A stretch of DNA of 29,760 nucleotides from Utricularia gibba (Eukaryota > Streptophyta > Magnoliopsida > Lamiales > Lentibulariaceae): NCBI GenBank assembly GCA_002189035.1, contig NEEC01000162.1:1-29760 (forward strand), read 5' to 3'. Of the stretch, positions 20,285 to 28,595 are shown one piece after another. The stretch's first letter is position 1, and each line of letters starts with the position of its first letter. The notes below the pieces were generated by a model. That model ran no database searches and was not told the DNA's origin. It saw only the letters and a list, made by a program, of their open reading frames with translations. A program made the translations under genes and the position numbers.

Positions 20285-20908
20285 TGATGAGCCCCAGGAA
20301 GATAATGAAGTGTATTTGAAGAATGATGAGGAGTTTGTTCAAGTGAACAAATTAGAAAGAAAGATGATTCCACCAGGACCAATGACTAGGAGCAAGACAA
20401 AGATGGTTGAAGATACACTTAAGGGTCTACTCAATACCATTGGAATCAAACATGGGCTTGAAGACATCCCATCAAAAGAGCTCAACTACTTGAAGATGGA
20501 CTTAACTTAGTCCAATTCTAGAGTCAAAATAGCATTGGGCTTGTTAGACTTTTCTATTTCATTTAGTTTGGACTATGTAATGTTAGAGCCCAATTCTAGA
20601 GTATAAATACTCTAGAGATGTACTAATTCAGGATCTTTGGTCATTTTATGTATCTTGTGAGGATTCCCCTCTCCTTTGAGTGCTTGAACACTCTTAACTT
20701 ATCAAACTTTGAGCTTGTGGCGTTCTAGGATTATCACTTCCAATCAATCTCTATTTTCTGAAGTGTGGCTCCTAATTTTCTTTGTTTCGAAGTCTGGTTG
20801 CAAGAGATTTATTCTCTTGAGGGTAGACTTGGGTGGGTTCTCTTCTAAGCTTCAAAATCACCTCTTTTTTGTGGGTTGCCAATCTCTATAGATTAGAGGG
20901 TCACATCA
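20285..20908 (+). repeat. 5' LTR of the inner element (624 bp)
   Basis: Starts TGATGAGCCCC and ends CACATCA. Bases 20286-20510 are an open frame ending GPMTRSKTKMVEDTLKGLL...MDLT, the C-terminal extension of the polyprotein when read in the 3' copy. A TATA box (TATAAATA, 20602-20609) lies within a 22-bp palindrome (20595-20616). This copy has 20 bases (20511-20530) absent from the 3' LTR. Confidence 0.92.
20595..20616. promoter_or_regulatory. LTR promoter TATA box inside a perfect palindrome
   Basis: Arms TCTAGAGTAT (20595-20604) and ATACTCTAGA (20607-20616) flank AA. The core TATAAATA is a good plant TATA box. The same 22 bases recur at 26209-26230 in the 3' LTR. In the left LTR this should drive transcription of the element into gag. 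The symmetry could allow initiation in either direction. Confidence 0.6.
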
Positions 20909-20911
20909 TTT

Positions 20912-20923
20912 TGGTATCAGAGC
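20912..20923 (+). other. primer-binding site, inner element (initiator-Met tRNA)
   Basis: TGGTATCAGAGC, a perfect match, three bases after the LTR end. Confidence 0.9.
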
Positions 20924-21231
20924 TTTGGGTTCCTTATCCTTATTATTATCCAGTTCTTGTTTGAGTTCTTTCATTCCTGCCTATTCAAAAAAAAAAAAAA
21001 AAAAAAATCGTTCAAGCCAAGTCCTTATTACTTTTGGCTTTAGTACAAAAAAAAGGGAGGTTCACAGGAAGTTGATTGAAGAAGAGCTCGAAATTGAGTG
21101 TCAATTGAATAGCAAGAACACATTGAATATCATTTTCAAGTGTGCAAGAGGTCTTGTATGTGTTTCTTTGTTCTTTTTAGTTTAGTCTCTTTTCTTCCTT
21201 GCTGCTCGTTTTCTTTTGTCCAGTATTTAGG
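20924..21231 (+). other. leader of the inner element with A21 run
   Basis: Non-coding leader between primer-binding site and gag ATG. Contains a homopolymer of 21 A (20987-21007) and a further A8 run near 21046. The short open frames here are not supported. Confidence 0.6.
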
Positions 21232-22218
21232 ATGTCAAATTCCAGAAGTGAGCATGAAAAGGATGAATCACCGGATGGGAGGTTCACTTTGAAAGCTATG
21301 CAACAGGAGTTCACTAGATTGCATCGCATTCTGGAAAACATAAATGTCAGGCTTGATGAACACGAAAATTCTTTGCAAAATGTTGCAAGAGCACGAAGAC
21401 AAGATAATTATGCTGCTGGAAGGGGTCGAGGTAGTCAATTGCATCAACGCATCAACACTGAACATGACTTAAGTGATCAACGAAGTGCAAGGACTGTTGG
21501 AAGAAGAGATCGAACCCTGAATACTGATGAAGAAGATGACTACATTGAACATAGTGAAAATGATTTTGTGCATGGGGATACAAGAAGATTTCGAGATCAG
21601 GGAGGTAGAAGAGACGGAGGAAGAATTGGAAAGGATGTTAACAACATCAAGATGAAGATACCTCAATTTCAAGGAAAGAATGATCCAGATGCATATCTCC
21701 AATGGGAAACAAGAGTAGAACATGTCTTTGATTGCAACACCTTTTCTGACGAAAAGAAAATCAGATTGGCCTCCATGGAATTTAGTGAGTATGCTATCAT
21801 TTGGTGGGATCAATTGGTGGCTAAAAGAAGGATTGACTCTGAAGAACCAATTCACACTTGGGTTGAGATGAAAAGAGTTATGAGGAGGCGGTTTGTTCCA
21901 AACCATTACCAAAGAGATGTTTATCAACGTTTGCAAAATCTCAAGCAGGGCTCAAGGCCAGTGGAGGAATATTGGCAGGAAATGGAGATTTTAATGATTA
22001 GAGCTCATGTTCAGGAAGATAGAGAAGCAACTACGGCTAGGTTTTTTCATGGGATGAATAAGGAGATTGCAAATATTGTGGAGCTTCATCACTACATTGA
22101 GATGGAGGACATGATTCATATGGCCACAAAGGTTGATAAACAACTATCTAGCAAGAGTTTCGCAAGAGATTTCAACAAGAGGACTTCTGGTTCGAAATTT
22201 GGGGCACCAATGAGATGA
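21232..22218 (+). pseudogene. gag capsid region of the inner element
   Basis: ATG at 21232 opens 328 codons to a TGA at 22216-22218. The N-terminal third is predicted coiled coil and charged linker (heptad-like FTRLHRILENINVRLDEHENSL, then Arg/Asp/Glu-rich). From about residue 140 (NNIKMKIPQFQGKNDPDAYL) runs the retrotransposon gag domain: WETRVEHVF, YAIIWWDQL, IHTWVEMKRVMRRRFVP, LQNLKQGSRPVEEYW, MNKEIANIVELHHY. Capsid would package element RNA in virus-like particles in the cytoplasm. The frame ends just before nucleocapsid, which continues in another frame from 22215, so an indel has split gag. I chose 21232 because the preceding codons are pyrimidine-rich leader and a matching ATG-Ser-Ser/Asn start exists in the outer element at 26579. 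Confidence 0.85.
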
Positions 22219-23600
22219 TGGAGAGAAATAAAGGGAAGTCATCCATGGAACACTTCAAATTCGACATCCAATCAAGTTCCAAGCAAGGGGAGCGAACAAC
22301 ACCTCCAAAGGGAACTACCAGAAACATAAAATGTTTCAAATGCTTGGTACTTGGACATATTGCTTCTGAATGCCCAAATAAACGAGCAATGGTGATTAGG
22401 GGCAATGGCGAAGTTGTTAGTGAAGATGATGATGATCTAGTGGAGACAGAAGCTGAAGTAAGTGATGAGGATGAATTGCCTGTTTCTGGAGAAGTATTAG
22501 TCACTCGAAGGACGCTTAACATTGGGGTGAAGGATAATGATGAGCAAAGGGAGAACTTGTTTCAAACCCGATGCTTTGTTAATAGGAAAGTTTGCAGCCT
22601 GATTATTGATGGAGGTAGTTGCACCAATGTTGCTAGCAACATCTTGGTGGAGAAATTGGGACTACCCACCGTGAGGCATCCTAAACCTTACAATCTGCAG
22701 TGGTTCAATGAAGGAAGTGAGGTAAAGGTTACCAAACAAGTGCTTGTGACGTTTTCCATAGGGAGATATGAAGATGAAGTCCTATGTGATGTTGTTCCTA
22801 TGCATGCAAGCCATATTCTTCTTGGGAGACCTTGGGAATATGATAGAAGAGCATTTCATGATGGTTTCAAGAACAAATATTCCTTCAATTATAATGGACG
22901 CTCCATCACACTTGCTCCATTATCTCCAAAGGAGGCACATGAAGATCAAGTCAGAATTCTGAGTGATGCTAGAGGCCTTCATACTGATAATGGAAAGCAC
23001 AAGGTGGTCGTTCGTAAGGGAGAAGAGATGAGTGAAGTGAAAATGAGTGAAAAAAAAATGCGAAAAAGTGGAGAAAAAAGAAGAGATGGCAAGGAATTGA
23101 GTGGAAAAAAGGATGAAAATGAGCACAAAACAGAGAGTGAAAACATGAGAGTTTTAGGAATTGAGAGAAAGAATGAGAGTCTATTAGCAAGGCCAAGTGA
23201 GATTAGACACTTACTTCATGCTAGGCAACCATTCATTCTACTCATGTATAAGGATGAAGTTCCTACTTCACCTAACCATGCTTCATCCATTCCATCTTGT
23301 GTTGTGTCTCTCTTACAGGTATATGAAGATGTTTTTCCAGAAGAACTTCAATGCTTACCTCCCCTTAGAGGGATTGAGCATCAAATTGACCTTGTCCCTG
23401 GAGCACAACTCCCAAACCGACCAGCATACCGAGCCAATCCAGAGGAGACGAAGGAAATACAAAAACAAGTTGAGGAATTGGTGTCTAAAGGATTTGTGCG
23501 TGAGAGCATGAGTCCTTGCTCGGTGCCGGTGTTATTGGTTCCAAAGTCTGATGGAACTTGGCGGATGTGCACTGATTGTCGCGCCATCAACAACAAATCA
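22215..23600 (+). pseudogene. nucleocapsid and aspartic protease of the inner element, through the start of reverse transcriptase
   Basis: One open frame. It carries the zinc knuckle CFKCLVLGHIASEC (22332-22373; C-x2-C-x4-H-x4-C, RNA binding). The retropepsin-type protease follows with catalytic IIDGGSCTN (Asp at 22608-22610) and the second conserved block HILLGRPWEYD (about 22812-22844). A Lys/Glu-rich spacer (about 22990-23190, with repeated MSE/KK residues) leads to the reverse transcriptase entry: LPPLRGIEHQIDLVPGA, EEIQ-type helix, LVSKGFVRESMSPCSVPVLLVPK and [13 protein letters not shown]. The frame is lost at about 23597-23606 and reverse transcriptase continues one frame over. Confidence 0.88.
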
Positions 23601-24357
23601 CAATCAAGTATAGACATCCTATCCCTAGACTTGAAGATATGCTTGATGAATTGCATGGTGCTTGTGTTTTTAGTAAGATTGATTTGAGAAGTGGATATCA
23701 TCAGATTAGAATGAAGGAAGGTGATGAGTGGAAAACTGCTTTTAAAACTAAGTTTGGTTTGTATGAGTGGGTTGTTATGCCTTTTGGGTTAACCAATGCT
23801 CCTAGCAACTTTATGAGATTGATGAATCACGTTCTTAGGCCTTTTATAGGTAGATTTGTTGTTGTTTATTTTGATGATATTCTGATCTATAGTAAAAGTA
23901 TTGAGGAACATGTAGGGCATTTGAAAGATGTGTTATATACTCTTAGAAAAGAGAAGTTGTTTGCTAATATCAAAAAGTGTGTCTTTTGCACAAATAGTGT
24001 CTCTTTTCTTGGATATGTTGTAAGTAATGCAGGAGTAGCTGTGGATGAAGAGAAAGTAAGAGCAATCAAAGAATGGCCAACACCTACATCAGTGGGTGAA
24101 GTTAGGAGTTTTCATGGTTTAGCAAGTTTCTATAGACGGTTTGTTAGGGACTTCAGTTCTATAGCAGCACCCCTCACCCAATTGATCAAGAAAAATCATG
24201 CATTTCATTGGGGAGATGAGCAGGAACATGCTTTCAAACAACTCAAGAATAAGCTTTGCTCAACACCTCTCCTAGCACTTCCAAATTTTTCTGATACTTT
24301 TGAAATTGAATGTGATGCATCAGGTTTAGGGATTGGTGCTGTGTTGATGCAAAAGGA
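23600..24357 (+). pseudogene. reverse transcriptase and start of RNase H, inner element
   Basis: After the frame change this reads [31 protein letters not shown] (first catalytic Asp), [30 protein letters not shown], and the active site [11 protein letters not shown] (Asp pair 23873-23878). The thumb and connection follow ([51 protein letters not shown]), then the RNase H start [18 protein letters not shown] with its first catalytic Asp. All reverse transcriptase catalytic residues are present within this frame. The frame breaks at about 24354 inside RNase H. Confidence 0.9.
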
Positions 24358-24840
24358 CGTCCACTTGCTTATTTTAGTGAGAAGCTTCATGGTGCCACCC
24401 TCAACTATCCAACATATGACAAAGAGTTGTATGCGTTGGTTAGAGCTTTGGAGACATGGCAGCACTACTTATGGCCTAAGGAGTTCGTGATACACACTGA
24501 TCATGAGTCTCTCAAACATTTGAAGGCTCAAGTAAAGCTGAATAGAAGACATGCTAAGTGGGTGGAATTCATTGACACATTCCCATATGTGATCAAATAC
24601 AGGAAAGGTAAGGAGAATGTGTTGCTGATGCTTTTATCTCGAAGGTACACTCTCTTAGCCAATCTTGATGCAAGAATTCTTGGATTTGCTTCCATCATTG
24701 ACTTATATGTTCATGATCACGATTTTGGGATATTTATAAGGCATGTGAACTTGCTACATCTGGGCTATTCTTCAGGAAAGATGGTTTTCTTTATAGGAAA
24801 GATAGACTGTGCATTCCTTCTTGCTCCATACGTGATTTGA
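24358..24840 (+). pseudogene. RNase H remainder and zinc-domain linker, inner element
   Basis: In the frame starting at 24358 the conserved [35 protein letters not shown] and [25 protein letters not shown] blocks are intact; two small compensating indels disturb the final metal-binding Asp motif near 24628. Another frame change near 24726 precedes the integrase N-terminal region, and the frame ends at TGA 24838-24840. RNase H would degrade the RNA template during reverse transcription. Confidence 0.85.
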
Positions 24841-25918
24841 TTGTTAGAGAAGCTCATGGTAGGGGACTAATGGACATTTTTTGTTAAAAAGACTCTTGAT
24901 ACTCTTACCCAACATTTCTTTTGGCCACACATGAGAAGGGATGTTGAAGGAATTTGTTCTAGATGTATCTCTTGTAGGAAGGCTAAATCAACCACTGCCC
25001 CTAATGGTTTGTATACTCCACTCCCTACTCCTTCCCAACCATGGGTGGACATTTCTATGGACTTTGTTTTAGGCTTACCTCGTACCCAAAGGGGTAGAGA
25101 TTCAATTTTCGTTGTTGTGGACAGGTTTTCAAAGATGGCACACTTTATTCCCTGCCATAAAACTGATGATGCATCTCATGTGGCTGATCTCTTCTTTAGG
25201 GAAGTTGTTAGACTTCATGGTATGCCCCTAACTATTGTCTCTGATCGAGATGCAAGGTTTCTTAGTCACTTTTGGAGAGTTCTTTGGAGTAAACTTGGCA
25301 CTAAGCTGTTATACTCAACAACATGTCCCTCAAACCGATGGGCAAACTGAGGTAACTAATCGCACACTTTCTACCTTACTTAGGATTATGATTAAATCAA
25401 ATCTTAAGACTTGGGAGGAATGTTTGCCACTTGTTGAGTTTGCTTACAATAGAACCATGCATCTGACTACTAAATTATCTCCATTTGAAGTCGTTTATGG
25501 TTTTAATCCTCTTACACCTTTGGATATGTTACCTTTGCCTTGTGATGAGAAAGTTAGTTTAGATGGCAAGAAGAGAGCTGATGCAATCAGAAGATTGCAT
25601 GAAAAGGTGAAACAACAGATTGAATGCAACAATGCAAGTATGCATCAGCAGCAAACAAGGGGAGACGCAAAGTTGTATTTGAACCTGGAGATTGGGTTTG
25701 GCTTCATCATAGGAAGGAGAGATTTCCCACAAAGAGAAAGTCCAAACTTCTACCTCGTGGAGATGGCCCTTTCCAAGTTGTTGAGCGCGTTAATGATAAT
25801 GCGTACAAGCTAGATTTACCAGGTGAGTATTCTGTTCATTCAACTTTCAATGTTGCTGATTTGTCTCTTTTCGACATGGATACAGATTCAGGGACGAATC
25901 TTCCTAAAGAAAGGGGGA
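24841..25918 (+). pseudogene. integrase, inner element, in three frames
   Basis: The zinc-binding domain is split: the His part (REAHGRGLM) is near 24847-24873 and broken by a stop; the Cys part is CSRCISC at about 24957-24977. The core follows with [13 protein letters not shown] (first Asp 25060-25062), [12 protein letters not shown] (second Asp 25243-25245) and, after a one-frame jump near 25310, [12 protein letters not shown] (Glu 25349-25351), giving the D,D-35-E arrangement disturbed by the indel. [21 protein letters not shown] follows. After another jump near 25630 the C-terminal GPF-x-V-x-E module ([22 protein letters not shown]) is present and no chromodomain follows. The frame then shifts once more at the polypurine tract, cutting off the LTR-encoded tail. 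Confidence 0.88.
25906..25918 (+). other. polypurine tract
   Basis: AAAGAAAGGGGGA directly abuts the 3' LTR start TGATGAG. It would prime plus-strand DNA synthesis. Confidence 0.88.
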
Positions 25919-26522
25919 TGATGAGCCCCAGGAATATAATGAAGTGTATTTGAAGAATGATTAGGAGTTTGTTCAAGTCAACAAATTAGAAAGAAAGATG
26001 ATTCCACCAGGACCAATGACTAGGAGCAAGACAAAGATGGTTGAAGATACGCTTAAGGGTCTACTCAATACCATTGGAATCAAACATGGGCTTGAAGACA
26101 TCCCATCAAAAGAGCTCAACTACTTGAATATGGACTTAACTTAGAGCATTGGGCTTGTTAGACTTTTCTATTTCATTTAGTTTGGACTATGTAATGTTAG
26201 AGCCCAATTCTAGAGTATAAATACTCTAGAGATGTACTAATTCAGGATCTTTGGTCATTTTATGTATCTTGTGAGGATTCCCCTCTCCTTTGAGTGCTTG
26301 AACACTCTTAACTTATCAAGTTTTGAGCTTGTGGCGTTCTAGGATTATCACTTCCAATCAATCTCTCTTTTCTGAAGTGTGGCTCCTAATTTTCTTTGTT
26401 TCGAAGTCTGGTTGCAAGAGATTTATTCTCTTGAGGGTAGACTTGGGTGGGTTCTCTTCTAAGCTTCAAAATCACCTCTTTTTTGTGGGTTGCTAATCTC
26501 TATAGATTAGAGGGTCACATCA
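25919..26522 (+). repeat. 3' LTR of the inner element (604 bp)
   Basis: Matches 20285-20908 except for about nine substitutions (for example GATGAG to GATTAG at 25961-25966, which makes a stop in the encoded tail) and lack of the 20 bases at 20511-20530. Ends CACATCA followed by CTTTC. Carries the same palindromic TATA at 26209-26230. Confidence 0.92.
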
Positions 26523-26527
26523 CTTTC
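26523..26527 (+). repeat. target site duplication, right copy (CTTTC)
   Basis: Second copy of CTTTC, flanking the 3' LTR; pairs with 20280-20284. Confidence 0.9.
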
Positions 26528-26578
26528 TTTCATTGTTCTCTTTCCTTCCTTTTGTCTACACTTTTATCTTTTAGTAGG

Positions 26579-27540
26579 ATGTCGAGCTCTAACAACTCTG
26601 TAGAAGAATCAGGTGCTATGGGTGTTCGTTTTGTACTTAATGTAATGCAAGGTGAGTTCAGGAGACTGTAAAGATGCATGGAGCAAATCCACATCAAACT
26701 AGAGGAACTTGATGAATCTCTAAAGAACATCAAAAAGCAAGAAGAGGACAGTGTCTCCCATGGAAGAACAAGAGTTCCAACACACCATAGCAGAAGGAAT
26801 TCTCAACTAGAAAAAGATTCAAAATTTGAGGCTGAAGAGGCAAGGCATGGTGAACAAAGGAGAAACAATAACAATATCCGTGATGAGTATGATTCATCTG
26901 ATGGTGAAATTGGAGGCGAAATCGTGATGTAAGATATACTGAAAGACCAAGGGTTAGACACACACATGAATACAAGGAATTCGATAACATCAAGATGAAA
27001 ATCCCTTCTTTTCAAGGGAAAAACGATTCAAATGCCTACTTGAATGGGAGGCTCATGTGGAGCACGTGTTTGATTGCCACAACTATTCTGAAGTCAAGAA
27101 GATCAAGCTTGCTATTTGAGTTTACAGTTTATGCCATAACTTGGTGGGATAATGTAGTACTCAAAAGAAGACGAAATGATGAAGAACCAATTCGCACTTG
27201 GGCTGAAATGAAGAGGATCATGAGAAAAAGGTTCATTCCCATCACTACCAAAGAGATCAACACCAAAACTTGCAGAAGCTAACTCAAGGGAGCAAAACCG
27301 TGGAAGAATTGGCAAGAAATGGAAGTGTTAATGATTCGAGCCAATATAACAAAAGGATAGGGAAGCTACAATGGCAAGATTCCTCTATGGTTTAAACAAG
27401 TAAATCTCTCAAGTGGTCAAGCTGCAACACTATGTAGAATATTGAATATATGTTGCACGTTGCCATCAAGATTGAGAAGCAACAAAAGTCTAAGGACAAC
27501 AAAGAGACCATCCAAAACCTTCTACCTCGTGGAATGCTGG
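26579..27540 (+). pseudogene. gag of the outer element, broken
   Basis: ATG at 26579 opens MSSSNNSVEESGAMG, similar to the inner gag start; a stop follows QGEFRRL at 26669-26671. The coiled-coil part (MEQIHIKLEELDESLKNIKK) continues from 26678. The gag domain appears in pieces: NIKMKIPSFQGKNDSNAYL (about 26988-27045), YAITWWDNV (about 27130), EEPIRTWAEMKRIMRKRF (about 27182-27236), then degraded blocks with stops near 27285, 27358 and 27400. Clearly a dead relative of the inner element's gag, with more breaks, as expected for the older member of the nest. Confidence 0.85.
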
Positions 27541-28517
27541 AAGTAAGGAGAAGAAACCAAATTATTCTTCATTTGGGAATCAACCAAGTTTGGACCGATG
27601 AAAGAGGCACTCCAGATACTTGAAACCAGGAAAGAGGATTTAAGTCTTTTGGGAAAACACGAAATATCAAGTGTTTCAAATGTCTTGGCCATGGCCATAT
27701 TGCTTCAGAATGCCCAAACAAGAGGACCATGATTCTAAGGGATTCTGGAGATGTTGAATCTGGAGTTGAGTGTGAAAGTGGAAGTGAAGTACATGAATTA
27801 GATTATGAGGAACAACAACCTGTCATTGGTGAAACTTAGGTAACAAGAAGGACTTTAGCCTTGGGTGCTAAGCCAATGGAGGAGCAATGCGAAAACTTAT
27901 TCCATACACGTTGCTTTGTGCATGGGAAGGTATGCAGCCTAATAATTGATGGAGGCAGTTGCACAAATGTTTCTAGTACTCTCATGGTGGATAAACTCCA
28001 ACTACTCTCAAATCCAAATCCCTACAGGCTTCAATGGTTGAACGAAGGAAGTGAAGTAAAGGTCAATAAACAAGTTCTTGTTGCTTTCCAAATTGGAAAG
28101 TATCAGGACGAGGTTCTTTGTGATTTAGTACCCATGCATGCTGGACACATACTCTTGGGAAGGCCGTGGCAATACGATAGGAAGGTGATCCATGATGGCT
28201 ATACTAACAAGTATTCCGTTTCTATGAAAGGAAAACCTATCACATTGGTGCCTTTATCTCCAAAAGAGGCACACAAGGATCAACTTAAGATTGCTGCTGC
28301 TATTAAATCCTTTGGTGAGTTGAGGGATGAGAGCTTGGGAGAGAAAAAAGAGATATCACGAGAAAGGAAAAGAATATTTAAAAAAGAGAGTGAAAAGAAA
28401 CGTGAATGAAGAAGTTGTGAGAAAAAAGAAATGGAGTGCCTTGTTGCAAGAATGAGTGATGTGAAAAGAGTGTTACATGCAAGAATCCCTTTCTTTTGGT
28501 CTTGTTTAAAGAGCCTT
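27541..28517 (+). pseudogene. nucleocapsid and aspartic protease of the outer element
   Basis: The zinc knuckle CFKCLGHGHIASEC is at 27672-27713. A stop at 27837-27839 precedes a 182-codon frame (27861-28409) with protease motifs CSLIIDGGSCTNVSS (Asp 27948-27950) and HILLGRPWQYD, plus YRLQWLNEGSEVKVNKQVLV and ITLVPLSPKEAH. It ends in a Lys/Glu-rich tail, a counterpart of the spacer in the inner element. After the stop, MSDVKRVLHARIPFF-like sequence follows to 28517, where homology ends abruptly. The protease fold and active site look intact but the polyprotein around it is not. Confidence 0.85.
27752..27829 (+). repeat. 78-bp direct repeat, source copy
   Basis: Normal position between zinc knuckle and protease of the outer element; recurs without a mismatch at 28518-28595, 766 bases away. 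Confidence 0.9.
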
Positions 28518-28595
28518 TGTTGAATCTGGAGTTGAGTGTGAAAGTGGAAGTGAAGTACATGAATTAGATTATGAGGAACAACAACCTGTCATTGG
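28518..28595 (+). repeat. 78-bp direct repeat, junction copy (filler)
   Basis: Exact copy of 27752-27829. It lies precisely between the truncated end of the outer element and the start of the inverted gypsy fragment at 28596, so it looks like templated filler DNA made during end joining. Confidence 0.85.

Larger units (their letters stand above)
20285..26522 (+). mobile_element. inner Ty3/gypsy CRM-like LTR retrotransposon, structurally complete, coding-defective (6238 bp)
   Basis: Complete in structure: LTRs 20285-20908 and 25919-26522, primer-binding site 20912, gag 21232, zinc knuckle, protease, reverse transcriptase, RNase H, integrase, polypurine tract 25906-25918, and CTTTC target duplications on both sides. 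Domain order PR-RT-RH-INT defines Ty3/gypsy. No chromodomain follows integrase; instead the frame runs into the LTR with a GPMTRSKTK motif, and the LTR starts TGATGAG, both pointing to the CRM (centromeric retrotransposon-related) clade. At least eight reading-frame breaks make it non-autonomous. By-eye LTR comparison gives about 9 substitutions in 604 aligned positions plus one 20-bp indel, so insertion was recent. It sits in the leader of an older relative. Confidence 0.92.
19067..28517 (+). mobile_element. outer Ty3/gypsy CRM-like retrotransposon, 3'-truncated, interrupted at 20280-26527
   Basis: The 5' LTR (19067-19634) is followed by a perfect primer-binding site (19637). The leader is split by the inner element's target site CTTTC. 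Gag resumes at about 26580, then nucleocapsid and protease to about 28410, and a last recognisable coding block near 28440-28517 (VKRVLHARIPFF, matching RHLLHARQPF of the inner element). Reverse transcriptase, RNase H, integrase and 3' LTR are missing: the element ends at a rearranged junction (28518-28595). Same lineage as the inner element but a different family, since the LTRs are unrelated apart from the TGATGAG start and the encoded tail motif. Multiple frameshifts and stops: dead. Confidence 0.82.

Noticed and set aside
20987-21007. A21 run as the poly(A) tail of a LINE or processed pseudogene
   Set aside because: It lies inside the leader of an LTR element between primer-binding site and gag, with no reverse transcript-like body upstream and no flanking target duplication of its own.
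21469-21936. 155-codon minus-strand frame and other antisense frames in gag-pol (22172-22522, 23381-23701)
   Set aside because: They are antisense shadows of gag, protease and reverse transcriptase coding sequence, with no independent signature.
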